Shown here piece after piece: positions 5,741 to 12,841 of a stretch of DNA of 12,841 nt. The position numbers were made by a program, and so were the translations under genes. The notes beneath the pieces were generated by a model. That model made no database searches. It was not told the origin of the DNA and worked only from the letters and a program-made list of their open reading frames with translations. Numbering within the stretch: position 1 is the stretch's first letter; every line of letters begins with the position of its first letter. The DNA is from Patulibacter sp041648495 (GTDB lineage Bacteria > Actinomycetota > Thermoleophilia > Solirubrobacterales > Solirubrobacteraceae): positions 1-12,841 of the forward strand of contig JBAZOW010000081.1 of the NCBI GenBank assembly GCA_041648495.1, written 5' to 3'.

Positions 5741-7848
5741 TGTCGTTCTCCGTCTTCCCGCTGGTCGTTGGCCGTGCCGCGGGTGGCGGCGGCCGTCGTC
5801 TCGGTGGTGCCGCTGCTGCTGTTGCTGTTCGCCCCGGCCCCGGTGCCCGTGCCGCTGCCGCTCTGCTCCGACGGCGCCGGAGCCACGTAGCGCCCGACCT
5901 GCACGCTGACCTCGGCCCCGCGCGACACGCGTCCGCCGTTCGGCCGCTGACCGACGACCACGCCGTCCTGCTCGCGGTCGCTGACGTTGGTCGTGGTGAC
6001 CTTGACCTTGAGCCCGGCGGCCTCGAGCTCGCGCTCGGCGGTCGCCCGCGCCTTACCCTCGACGTTCGGCACGGTGACGTCGTTGTTCGTCGTCGTCGTG
6101 GTCGGCGGCGTGGTGGTCGTCGTGGTCGTCGTGGTCGTCGTCGTCCCGGAATTGCCGGACGCGCGCCGGGCGATCACCAGCGTGACCGTGGCGCCGGGGT
6201 CGACCTCGCTGCGGGGCAGCGGGTCCTGGGCGAGCACCGTGCCCGGCGATTCGCTGCGACTGTCGCGCTGCGAGATCCGCACCCCGAGCCCGAGGCTTCG
6301 CAGCTCGGCCGACGCGTCGGCCCGCGACTCGCCGATCAGGTTCGGCACCGCCACGGCGTCGTCGGACTCCGACGGTCCGGTCGACAGGCGCAGGTGGATC
6401 CGCGTCGACAGCTCGACCTTGGTCCCCGCCGCGGGGTCGGTCGCGATCGCCTTGCCCGCGGCGATCCCGCTGCTCGATTCGGTGGTGTCGGTGATGTTCG
6501 TGAAGCCGGCGTTCCGCAGCGCGTCCTTGGCCTCGCTCTCCGCCAGGCCCGAGACCGCGGGGATCGCCACCGCCGACGGGCCCTTCGAGACCACGATCCG
6601 GATGCTCGTCCCGCGCCGGACCTCGCGTCCCGCCGCCGGATCGGACCGCAGCACGGTGTCTGCGGGCTCCTTCGCCGGTCGGGCGTCGACGATCACCTTG
6701 AAGCCCCGGTCCTCGAGTCGCTTGGTCGCGGTCTCGGAGGACGACCCCTTGACGTTCGGCACGGTCTCCATCCGGCCGAAGGCCAGGTAGGCCAGCAGCG
6801 CGATCACCATCGCCAGCACCAGCGCGGCGACGGCGGCGAACGTCCAGTTGCGCCGCTTGCGGGCCTTGGCCTGCTCCTCGGCGTCGTAGCCGGTGATCCC
6901 GGCGGGCACGGCCATCCCGGCGGCCGGTTGCATCCAGCCCCCGGTCGACTGGGGCTGGCCGGGGCCGTAGCTCGGCACCGTCGCCGGAGCGGCACCCGGC
7001 TCGGGCACCGGGGCGCCCGAGAGGATCCGCTGCCGCACGGTCTGCAGCGCGCCGATGAACTCCTCGGCGTCGGCGAACCGCGCTTCCGGGCTCTTGGACA
7101 GCGCCCGCATCACGACGTCCTCGAGGTCCCGCGGGACCGTCGGGTTGACGATCGAGACCGCGGGCGGGTCGTCGTTGACGTGCTGCAGCGCGATCGCGAC
7201 CGGCTGGTCGCCCTCGAACGGCAGCCGTCCGGTCAGCATCTCGAAGAGCACGACGCCGACGGCGTAGAGGTCGGCCGCGGGGGTCACGGGCAGGCCGGAC
7301 GCCTGCTCCGGCGCGATGTAGTGCGCGGTCCCGACGATCATGCCGGTCTGCGTCATCTGCAGGTCGTCGACCGCGCGGGCGATCCCGAAGTCGGCGACCT
7401 TGAGCTCGCCGTCGGGGCCGACCAGGACGTTCTGCGGCTTGATGTCGCGGTGGACGAGCCCGCGCCGGTGGGCGTAGCGGAGCGCGTCGAGGACCTGGCT
7501 GATCTGGTCGATCGAGCGGATCGGATCGAGCGGCGCCTGGTCGCGGGTGACGTCCTTCAGCGTCACCCCGTCGACGAGCTCCATCGCCATGTAGGGGATC
7601 CCGTCCCAGTCGCCGCGGTCGAAGACCTGGACGATGTGCGGGTGCTGGAGGCCGGCGGCCGACTGGCTCTCGCGGCGGAACCGCGCGACGACGTCGGGGT
7701 CCTGCGCGAGGTTCTCGTGGAGCACCTTGAGCGCGACGTGGCGGCCGAGCTGCAGGTCCTCGCAGGCGAAGACGTCGGCCATGCCGCCGGTGCCGAGACG
7801 ACGCTCCACCAGGTAGCGCCCGTCGATCGTCTGTCCCGCCCGGTTCAT
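5737..7848 (-). CDS. pknB: PASTA-domain membrane Ser/Thr protein kinase
   Basis: 703 aa. The cytoplasmic kinase domain (about 11-270) has a Gly loop GTGGMADVF (19-27), Lys41, HRDIKPQN (133-140, catalytic Asp135), DFG (153-155), likely activation-loop phospho-sites Thr166 and Thr168, and TAHYIAPEQ (174-182). One membrane helix lies at about 335-358. Outside are four PASTA repeats (about 360-423, 425-491, 497-562, 590-653). A Thr/Pro linker (569-587) separates the third from the fourth, and a Ser/Gly/Thr-rich tail closes the protein. Family knowledge: PASTA repeats sense muropeptides or lipid II, and the kinase controls cell-wall growth and division. The ATG has a strong GAGGAA 5 nt upstream. 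It follows the PBP gene after 106 nt, the only real gap in the operon, and overlaps ddl by 4 nt. No second (PknA-like) kinase is present. Confidence 0.96.
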   Translation of the reverse strand: MNRAGQTIDGRYLVERRLGTGGMADVFACEDLQLGRHVALKVLHENLAQDPDVVARFRRESQSAAGLQHPHIVQVFDRGDWDGIPYMAMELVDGVTLKDVTRDQAPLDPIRSIDQISQVLDALRYAHRRGLVHRDIKPQNVLVGPDGELKVADFGIARAVDDLQMTQTGMIVGTAHYIAPEQASGLPVTPAADLYAVGVVLFEMLTGRLPFEGDQPVAIALQHVNDDPPAVSIVNPTVPRDLEDVVMRALSKSPEARFADAEEFIGALQTVRQRILSGAPVPEPGAAPATVPSYGPGQPQSTGGWMQPAAGMAVPAGITGYDAEEQAKARKRRNWTFAAVAALVLAMVIALLAYLAFGRMETVPNVKGSSSETATKRLEDRGFKVIVDARPAKEPADTVLRSDPAAGREVRRGTSIRIVVSKGPSAVAIPAVSGLAESEAKDALRNAGFTNITDTTESSSGIAAGKAIATDPAAGTKVELSTRIHLRLSTGPSESDDAVAVPNLIGESRADASAELRSLGLGVRISQRDSRSESPGTVLAQDPLPRSEVDPGATVTLVIARRASGNSGTTTTTTTTTTTTPPTTTTTNNDVTVPNVEGKARATAERELEAAGLKVKVTTTNVSDREQDGVVVGQRPNGGRVSRGAEVSVQVGRYVAPAPSEQSGSGTGTGAGANSNSSSGTTETTAAATRGTANDQREDGERQ
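6088..6144 (-). repeat. Threonine-codon repeat in the kinase linker
   Basis: Residues 569-587 read twelve Thr, Pro-Pro, five Thr, mostly ACG and ACC codons, seen on the plus strand as runs of GTC and GTGGTC units. Short trinucleotide repeats like this can change length by slippage without breaking the frame. The stretch probably acts as an extracellular, flexible spacer. Confidence 0.85.
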
Positions 7849-7954
7849 GCCGTTTCCTCGTTCGCCCGGGGTCGGGCGCAGAGCCCACTATGCCGGTCCC
7901 GGTCGCCCCGTGCCGCGCCCCTACGCACCGTCATCGTCCGGCAGGTGGAAGCGC

Positions 7955-9403
7955 TCATGATCCCAACGCCGCCTGCATGACCTGCTTGGCGATCGGGGCC
8001 GCCACGGCGCCCCCCTGACCGGGGGTGCGCTCGACGACCACCGCGACCGCGACCTTCGGGTCGTCGAGCGGCGCGAAGCCGATGAACCAGAGGTCGTTGA
8101 TCCCGTCGGCCGGGTCGCCGAGCTCGGCCGTGCCGGTCTTGCCGCCGGTCGCGATCCCCTCGAGCGCCGACGCGGTGCCGGTGCCCTCGTTGACCACGTC
8201 GCCCATCATCGACTGCAGCTCCTGGGCCGAGCTCGCCTTCATCACGCGGCGCAGCTGCTTCGGCTCGACCTCCTTCTGCACCCGCCCGTCGGCGTCGACG
8301 ATCTTCTCGACCAGCTGCGGCTCCATCAGCTTGCCGTCGTTGGCCACGGCCGAGGCGACCATCGCCATCTGCAGCGGGGTGACCTGGAGCTTGTCCTGGC
8401 CGATTCCGAGCCGCGCGATGTCGACCTGGCGGCTGGTGGCGGGGACGAACCCGCGCTGGCCGCCGAGGAAGGCGCCCGAGGGCCGCAGCTGGCTGGCGGG
8501 GTAGTCCAGCGGCGGCGGCTCGCCGAAGCCGAACCGCGACATGTAGCGCTGCAGCGTCGAAGCGCCGAGCTCCTCGGAGACATTGCCGAAGGCGGTGTTG
8601 ATCGAGTGGGTCAGCGCGTAGCGCAGCGACACGGGGCCGGGGCTCTCGCCGCCGAAGTTGCCCAGCGGCGTGCCGCTGAAGACCTGGCCGTTGCTGCCGT
8701 CGATCGTCGTGTCGGGCGTGTACTTGCCGGTGTCCAGCGCGGCCGCGGCGGTCACGACCTTGAACGTCGAGCCCGGCGGGTAGGCGCCCTGGGTCGTCCG
8801 GTTGGACTCCGCCCCGTCCTTCAGCGTGCCGCGGTAGGAGGGATCCTCGATCGCCTTGTTCGGGTCGAAGCCGGGGACCGACGCCATCGCCAGGATCCGT
8901 CCGGTCGTCGGGTCCATCGCGACGACCGCGCCGGGCCGCCCGGCGAGCCCGTTGATCGCGGCCTCCTGGACCTTCGGCTGGATCGTGATCTGCACGTCGT
9001 CGCCGCGCTGGTCGCCCTGGATCAGGCGGTCGACCGCGGTCGCCAGCTTGACCGCCTTGCCGCTCAGCCACTCGTTCTGCGACCGCTCCAGCCCGCTCTG
9101 CCCGAGGTTGACGTCGCTCAGGCCGACCGGCGCCACGTAGTCGGCGCCCTTGGGGTAGCGACGCTCGTAGATCCGGTTGCTGGTCGAGCGCGACTTCTTG
9201 CCGACACTGCGGGCGAGCACCGTGCCGTCGGCCGCGACGATCTTGCCCCGCGGCACCCGCTCGGCGCGGATCAGGTCGCGGTTGTTCTGCGCGCTGGTGC
9301 GCAGCGGCTCGTCGTTGAAGACCGTCCACCACGACGTGAAGCCGAGCAGCAGCGCGAACATGCCGACGACGACCAGGTAGAGGTTGCGGATCGGCTTGTT
9401 CAC
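7955..9403 (-). CDS. pbpA: Class B penicillin-binding protein (peptidoglycan transpeptidase)
   Basis: 482 aa, the size of actinobacterial PBPA. A short cytoplasmic N-terminus and one membrane helix (about 7-27) anchor it; the rest is extracytoplasmic. A dimerisation-type segment has RGKIVAADGTVLA (52-64). The transpeptidase domain shows all three active-site motifs: S212-T-F-K215, S267-I-N269 and K422-T-G424. It cross-links glycan strands through D-Ala-D-Ala stem peptides and normally works with the SEDS polymerase encoded just before it. The GTG start overlaps the ftsW-type stop as GTGA. The downstream gap of 106 nt before pknB holds no clear terminator. The C-terminus (QGGAVAAPIAKQVMQAALGS) is the usual end of the family. 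Confidence 0.95.
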   Translation of the reverse strand: MNKPIRNLYLVVVGMFALLLGFTSWWTVFNDEPLRTSAQNNRDLIRAERVPRGKIVAADGTVLARSVGKKSRSTSNRIYERRYPKGADYVAPVGLSDVNLGQSGLERSQNEWLSGKAVKLATAVDRLIQGDQRGDDVQITIQPKVQEAAINGLAGRPGAVVAMDPTTGRILAMASVPGFDPNKAIEDPSYRGTLKDGAESNRTTQGAYPPGSTFKVVTAAAALDTGKYTPDTTIDGSNGQVFSGTPLGNFGGESPGPVSLRYALTHSINTAFGNVSEELGASTLQRYMSRFGFGEPPPLDYPASQLRPSGAFLGGQRGFVPATSRQVDIARLGIGQDKLQVTPLQMAMVASAVANDGKLMEPQLVEKIVDADGRVQKEVEPKQLRRVMKASSAQELQSMMGDVVNEGTGTASALEGIATGGKTGTAELGDPADGINDLWFIGFAPLDDPKVAVAVVVERTPGQGGAVAAPIAKQVMQAALGS

Positions 9404-10746
9404 CGGGTCGGCCTCCGCGCTTCCTCGGAGACCCGCATCAGCAACGCGAGCAGCACGAAGTTGGCGAGGATCGACGAACCGCCGTAACTGATGAACGGCA
9501 TCGTCACGCCGGTCAGCGGGATCACCTTGGTCACGCCGCCGACGATCACGAAGACCTGGAGCGCGAAGACCGCCGTCAGGCCGGTCGCGAGCAGCTTGCT
9601 GAACGGGTCACGGGCGAGGATCGCCACCCGGAACCCGCGGTGGATGAACAGCAGGTAGGCGAGCAGGATCGCCGCCGCGCCGAGCAGCCCGGTCTCGTTG
9701 GTGATCAGCGCGTAGATCATGTCCGTCTGCGCGGCCGGCAGCAGCGAGGTGGTGACCGTGCCGTTGTCGCTGACGGCGGTCGCCAGTTCCGCCTGGCCGA
9801 AGCCGCGGCCGAACAGCCCGCCGTCCGCCTGCGCGAACAGCGACTGCGCCAGCTGGTAGCTGGTGCCGAACTCGGGCGGGCGCGGCTCGATCGACGAGCT
9901 GCCGAAGAGCACCGGGTCGAACGGCTGCCGCCACGACGCGACGCGGTCCTGGACGTGGCTGACCTGCCCGCCGACCACGTAGGCGCCGGCGGCGAACGCC
10001 GCGATCCCGCCGAGCGGGTAGCGCAGCTTGCCGGTGGCGACGTAGATCAGCGCCAGGAACGCGCCGAAGAACATCAGCGACGAGCCGAGGTCGCGGATGA
10101 AGATCAGCATCACCATCGCGGTGCCCCAGATCGCCAGCAGCGGCCCGAAGTGCTTCAGCGGCGGCAGCATCACGCCGAGCACCTTGCGGCCCCCGTGGAT
10201 CAGCACCTGGCGGGTGTCACGCAGGTAGCTGGCGAGGAAGATGACGATGCCGAGCTTGGCGAACTCGGCGGCCTGGAACGCGAGCGGACCGATCTTGATC
10301 GACAGGTAGGCGCCGTTGGTCGCCTGGCCGATCACCGGGAGTCGCGGCAGCAGCAGCAACAGCAGCGACGCGACCGCGATCGTGTACCGATAGCGCTCGA
10401 GCTGGTGGTAGTCCCGCAGCACGATCATCGTGACCGCGAACAGCCCCAGCCCGACGACGAACCACTGCGCCTGCGCCTGGGCGAACGAGACGTCGATCCG
10501 GTACAGCTCGACCAGCCCGAAGCAGGCCAGCAGCGCGACGATCGGGAACAGGAACGGGTCGGCGTTGGGCGCGGTGAAGCGGATCACCAGGTGCCCGATC
10601 AGGCAGAGCGCCAGGAACGCCGCGCCGTACGCCAGCGACGCGTCGCTGAGGAACTCGTCGCGCTTGAGGAAGATCGCCGTGAACCCGGCCGTCACCAGCA
10701 GCGCCGACGGCAGCAGGGCCAACGCCTCGCGGTTGCGGGCGGTCAC
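9400..10746 (-). CDS. rodA: SEDS-family peptidoglycan glycosyltransferase (FtsW/RodA type)
   Basis: 448 aa with about ten membrane helices. It polymerises lipid II into glycan strands together with a class B PBP. Conserved parts: NGAYLSIKIGPLAFQAAEF (144-162), FIRDLGSSLMF (216-226) with the Asp219 expected to be catalytic, GGLFGRGFGQ (309-318), TDMIYALITNETGLLG (341-356) and PLTGVTMPFISYGGSSILAN (410-429). The GTG start overlaps the phosphatase stop as GTGA, and the stop overlaps the PBP start. In mycobacteria the gene in this position is called rodA. FtsW and RodA are not easily told apart by sequence, so the symbol rests on gene order. The loop 262-300 (with SWRQPFDPVL) is the usual long extracytoplasmic loop of the family. 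Confidence 0.95.
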   Translation of the reverse strand: MTARNREALALLPSALLVTAGFTAIFLKRDEFLSDASLAYGAAFLALCLIGHLVIRFTAPNADPFLFPIVALLACFGLVELYRIDVSFAQAQAQWFVVGLGLFAVTMIVLRDYHQLERYRYTIAVASLLLLLLPRLPVIGQATNGAYLSIKIGPLAFQAAEFAKLGIVIFLASYLRDTRQVLIHGGRKVLGVMLPPLKHFGPLLAIWGTAMVMLIFIRDLGSSLMFFGAFLALIYVATGKLRYPLGGIAAFAAGAYVVGGQVSHVQDRVASWRQPFDPVLFGSSSIEPRPPEFGTSYQLAQSLFAQADGGLFGRGFGQAELATAVSDNGTVTTSLLPAAQTDMIYALITNETGLLGAAAILLAYLLFIHRGFRVAILARDPFSKLLATGLTAVFALQVFVIVGGVTKVIPLTGVTMPFISYGGSSILANFVLLALLMRVSEEARRPTR

Positions 10747-12008
10747 GGCGTGACGACCTCTCCCCGCTCCAGTTTCGAGACCAGGTCGTTCGCGTCGTCG
10801 AGCGAGCGCACCCGGTGGTCGAGCAGCCGTCCGCGCTGCGCCTCGTCGAGCGTGGCGACCGGCACCGACGAGTAGTAGTTCGGGGTGTAGAGCTTGACCC
10901 CGAACGGCAGCTCGTACGGCAGACCGCGGTAGACCGTGACGAGACCGCGGTCGTTGCCGATGAAGTACACGGTCTGGGACGCGAAGAACGCCCCGACGCC
11001 GAGGCAGAAGACCAGGAACAGCACGACGAACGGACCGGCGCGGACGCCGCGCCGCTTCTTGCGCCGCGGTTCGCGCGGACCTTCCGCACCGTCGCCGAAG
11101 GCGTCCGCGCCGTCGGACGTCCCGGGGCCCGTCGGCGAGATCGTCACCACGGGCATCACCGCGGTCGCCTGGGTCGGCGCGGGTGCCGGACCGCCCAGGC
11201 CCGTCGGGGGCACCAGCGGAGCCTCGGTCGGGGCGGTCGGCGCGGTGGCCCCGGCCGTCGGGCCGCTACCGCTCGCCTCGACCCGGAACAGCAGCACCGT
11301 GATGTTGTCGCGACCCCCGGCGGCGTTGGCGGCGTCGACCAGCGCGTCCGCCCGCTCGCTCAGCGCCTCGGCGCTGCCGAGCAGGTCGGCGATCTGGTCG
11401 TCGTTGACCATCGTGGTCAGGCCGTCGCTGCAGAGCAGGAACAGGTCGTCGTCCTCGACGGCCATCACCGCGGAGTCGATCGCGACCTCGGACTCCGGTC
11501 CGAGCGCCCGCGTGATGATCGAGCGCTGCGGGTGCTCGGCCGCCTCCTCGGGCGTCAGCCGGCCCTGGCGGACCAGCTCCTCGACCAGCGAGTGGTCGTC
11601 GGTCAGGCGCTCCAGCGTGGCCGCGCGCCAGCGGTACAGGCGGCTGTCGCCGACGTGGACGACGACCAGCTCGTCGGTGTCGACGTAGGCGGCGGTCAGG
11701 GTCGTGCCCATCCCGGCGGCGCCCTGGTCGGTCCGCGAGCGCTCGAAGATCCGCGCGTTGGCGGTCGCGACCTGGTCGGTCAGCCGCTCGGCGACGGTCC
11801 CGTTGCCGGTGCCCAGGCCCTCGCTGAGGGCGTCGACGGCCATCCGCGAGGCGACCTCGCCCGCCTGGGCGCCGCCCATCCCGTCCGCGACCGCGAACAG
11901 CGGGCTGCGCGCCAGGAACGAATCCTCGTTGGCGGGGCGCTGGCGACCGGTGTCGGTCCGGTGTGCGTGTTCAACGACGCGAAGCATCAAAGTCGGCTGC
12001 TGACTCAA
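10743..12008 (-). CDS. pstP: Membrane-anchored PP2C Ser/Thr protein phosphatase
   Basis: 421 aa if started at the TTG at 12008. The catalytic PPM domain (about 9-243) has TGRQRPANED (20-29), ADGMGG (41-46), GTTLTAA (101-107), HVGDSRLYRWR (118-128), CSDGL (193-197, Asp195) and GGRDN (231-235, Asp234), the metal-binding acids of the family. A long Pro/Ala/Thr linker and a basic stretch lead to one membrane helix (about 325-347) and a small outer domain of about 70 residues. It reverses phosphorylation by the operon's kinase. The TTG start forms a TTGA overlap with the fhaB stop, matching the other junctions; the ATG at 11987 (MLRVVEHAH) is a good alternative that would leave an 18-nt gap. Neither has a strong ribosome site. 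Confidence 0.95.
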   Translation of the reverse strand: MSQQPTLMLRVVEHAHRTDTGRQRPANEDSFLARSPLFAVADGMGGAQAGEVASRMAVDALSEGLGTGNGTVAERLTDQVATANARIFERSRTDQGAAGMGTTLTAAYVDTDELVVVHVGDSRLYRWRAATLERLTDDHSLVEELVRQGRLTPEEAAEHPQRSIITRALGPESEVAIDSAVMAVEDDDLFLLCSDGLTTMVNDDQIADLLGSAEALSERADALVDAANAAGGRDNITVLLFRVEASGSGPTAGATAPTAPTEAPLVPPTGLGGPAPAPTQATAVMPVVTISPTGPGTSDGADAFGDGAEGPREPRRKKRRGVRAGPFVVLFLVFCLGVGAFFASQTVYFIGNDRGLVTVYRGLPYELPFGVKLYTPNYYSSVPVATLDEAQRGRLLDHRVRSLDDANDLVSKLERGEVVTP

Positions 12009-12487
12009 TCGTCCAGGTAGGTGAACTCGGTGTCGCCGATCCGAATACGATCGCCGAGCTGCAGGGGTTGTGCGCCGATCAGGGGCTCCTCGTTGAGGAA
12101 CGTTCCGTTGGTCGAATCCAGGTCCTCCACGATCACCACCCCTGCCTGTCGCGCTAGCCGTGCGTGCTTTCCGGACGCGTACGGATCCTCGATCTGGATG
12201 TCCACCTGGCTGCCGCGACCGATGATCGCGCCCGTCCCGATGTCGTACTCGTCGCCGGGATGGTGACCGATCGCGCGCTCGACGCGCAGCCGGGGTTCCC
12301 CGTAGGTCCGCGATCCGCCGTCCGTAGCGATCGTCGCGCCGCCGGACGCACTGGCCGCCGAGCGACTCAGATCGACCACGCTGGAGCGCGCGACCCAGGC
12401 CAGGAACAGGTAGAGGACCCCGACGATCGAGAACTTCAGCGCGACCGAGACCGGCTCGACCAGATCCGCCAGCGGCAGGGCGGTCAT
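12005..12487 (-). CDS. fhaB: FHA-domain membrane protein, FhaB/FipA type
   Basis: 160 aa. One N-terminal membrane helix (about 14-33) is followed by a short Ser/Ala/Gly linker and a C-terminal FHA domain (about 65-158). The phosphothreonine-binding residues are visible: Gly90-Arg91, Ser105 with His108 in YASGKHAR, and Ser125-Thr126-Asn127-Gly128. It reads Thr-phosphorylated partners at the membrane; in mycobacteria the equivalent protein links PknB signalling to division. The ATG at 12487 overlaps the fhaA stop as ATGA, and its own TGA overlaps the phosphatase start. Confidence 0.93.
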   Translation of the reverse strand: MTALPLADLVEPVSVALKFSIVGVLYLFLAWVARSSVVDLSRSAASASGGATIATDGGSRTYGEPRLRVERAIGHHPGDEYDIGTGAIIGRGSQVDIQIEDPYASGKHARLARQAGVVIVEDLDSTNGTFLNEEPLIGAQPLQLGDRIRIGDTEFTYLDD

Positions 12488-12841
12488 CCGTCGCCCTCCA
12501 CCGTCATCGCGACCGTCCCGAGGTTCAGCCGGTCACCGGCGCGCAGCGGGTGGCCCGAGCCCGGTCCGCCGACCGGCGTACCGTTGACCTTGACGCCGTT
12601 GGTCGACCCCAGGTCGAAGACGATCCAGCCGCCGTCGGCCGGACGGATCTCCGCGTGCTCGCGCGAGACCTCGGCGCTGGCGATCACGATGTCGCAGTCG
12701 CGGCTGCGACCGATCGTCGCCCCGCTCGCGGGCACCACGTCGCGCTGCCCCTCGAACACGAGCGCGAGGCCCGTCGCGGCGCGCGCGCGGGGACGCTCGG
12801 GCGTCGAACGGTCGGGGGCGGGCGCCGGCCGCTCCGGGGTC
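12484..12841 (-). CDS. fhaA: FHA-domain protein, FhaA type, C-terminal part
   Basis: The gene is open to the right window edge, so its N-terminus lies outside. The visible 118 residues begin with a Pro/Arg/Ala-rich linker (TPERPAPAPDRSTPERPRAR), then an FHA domain: LVFEGQRDVVPASGATIGRS, Arg-Asp-Cys-Asp, VSREHAEIRPADGGW and DLGSTNGVKVNG. These carry the Gly-Arg-Ser, Ser-x-x-His and Ser-Thr-Asn-Gly phosphothreonine-binding motifs. FhaA proteins carry an N-terminal DUF3662 domain before such a linker, which fits the missing part. A GTG at 12759 is not taken as the start because the frame continues upstream with family-like sequence (TGLALVFEG). In mycobacteria FhaA binds phosphorylated MviN (MurJ) and controls peptidoglycan synthesis. 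Confidence 0.9.
   Translation of the reverse strand, partial: TPERPAPAPDRSTPERPRARAATGLALVFEGQRDVVPASGATIGRSRDCDIVIASAEVSREHAEIRPADGGWIVFDLGSTNGVKVNGTPVGGPGSGHPLRAGDRLNLGTVAMTVEGDG

Noticed and set aside
7885..7892. CATAGT/TAGTGG on the minus strand as a pknB promoter
   Set aside because: It could be a -10, but there is no -35 at the right distance; not listed as a feature.
6394..7980. 528-codon plus-strand frame antisense to the kinase
   Set aside because: No recognisable domain and biased composition; it is a shadow of the pknB gene.
7845..9332. 495-codon minus-strand frame overlapping the PBP gene
   Set aside because: It is low-complexity Arg/Gly/Ala sequence in an alternate frame; the PBP frame has all three transpeptidase motifs.
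10815..12020. 401-codon plus-strand frame antisense to the phosphatase
   Set aside because: Composition typical of antisense GC-rich frames; the PP2C motifs are on the minus strand.
12484..12759. FHA protein starting at the GTG at 12759
   Set aside because: The same frame continues to the window edge with a linker typical of FhaA proteins, so the visible part is a C-terminal fragment.
1..12841. tRNA, rRNA, CRISPR array, insertion sequence or prophage genes
   Set aside because: No repeats with spacers, no cloverleaf or transposase-like sequence, and no integrase were seen by reading; a tRNA or IS search program was not available.

Overview
The window is very GC-rich, densely coding DNA. The gene set (an FHA/PP2C/SEDS/PBP/PASTA-kinase operon with four-base stop/start overlaps, GTG and TTG starts, TAnnnT-type -10 boxes, terminator hairpins without U-tracts) points to a high-GC actinobacterium. 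The secreted proteins with Gly-X-Y stalks and DUF4430-type domains make me think of class Thermoleophilia (Solirubrobacterales, such as Patulibacter or Conexibacter). That placement is an inference and was not tested.

Left part (1-330, minus strand): the first 36 codons of undecaprenyl-diphosphate phosphatase (uppP) run off the window edge, with a possible leaderless promoter. Behind it are two perfect hairpins: a 12-bp one just past the stop of the next gene and an 18-bp one beyond it.

Centre-left (330-4734): a self-contained vitamin B12-linked module. Two divergent secreted-protein genes flank a 561-base non-coding region that holds two back-to-back cobalamin riboswitches, one per gene, two similar -10 boxes, and a 15-bp palindrome between the two promoters. 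The minus-strand gene (330-2516) has an alpha/alpha-toroid domain followed by a DUF4430-like beta domain. This is the domain order of animal intrinsic factor and transcobalamin. It then carries a Hydin-like beta domain, a collagen-like Gly-X-Y stalk and a basic C-terminal domain. The plus-strand gene (3078-4704) has its own DUF4430 domain, an Ig-like domain, a proline linker and a beta-rich C-terminal domain, but it is split by a +1 frameshift at a C4G5 run. I read the pair as B12-repressed extracellular proteins that may bind or capture corrinoids; no experiment is known to me that shows this.

Right part (4736-12841, minus strand): the cell-wall growth and Ser/Thr phosphorylation operon, in transcription order fhaA (partial), fhaB, a membrane-anchored PP2C phosphatase, a SEDS glycosyltransferase (ftsW/rodA type), a class B penicillin-binding protein, a PASTA-domain Ser/Thr kinase (pknB) and D-Ala-D-Ala ligase (ddl). 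Five of the six internal junctions are four-base overlaps. Only the PBP-kinase junction has a gap (106 bases). The cluster couples peptidoglycan precursor supply (Ddl), polymerisation (SEDS), cross-linking (PBP) and sensing/phospho-signalling (PknB, PP2C, FHA readers). Compared with the mycobacterial cluster, pknA is missing and ddl is added at the end. A convergent bidirectional hairpin at 4709-4734 separates this operon from the B12 module.
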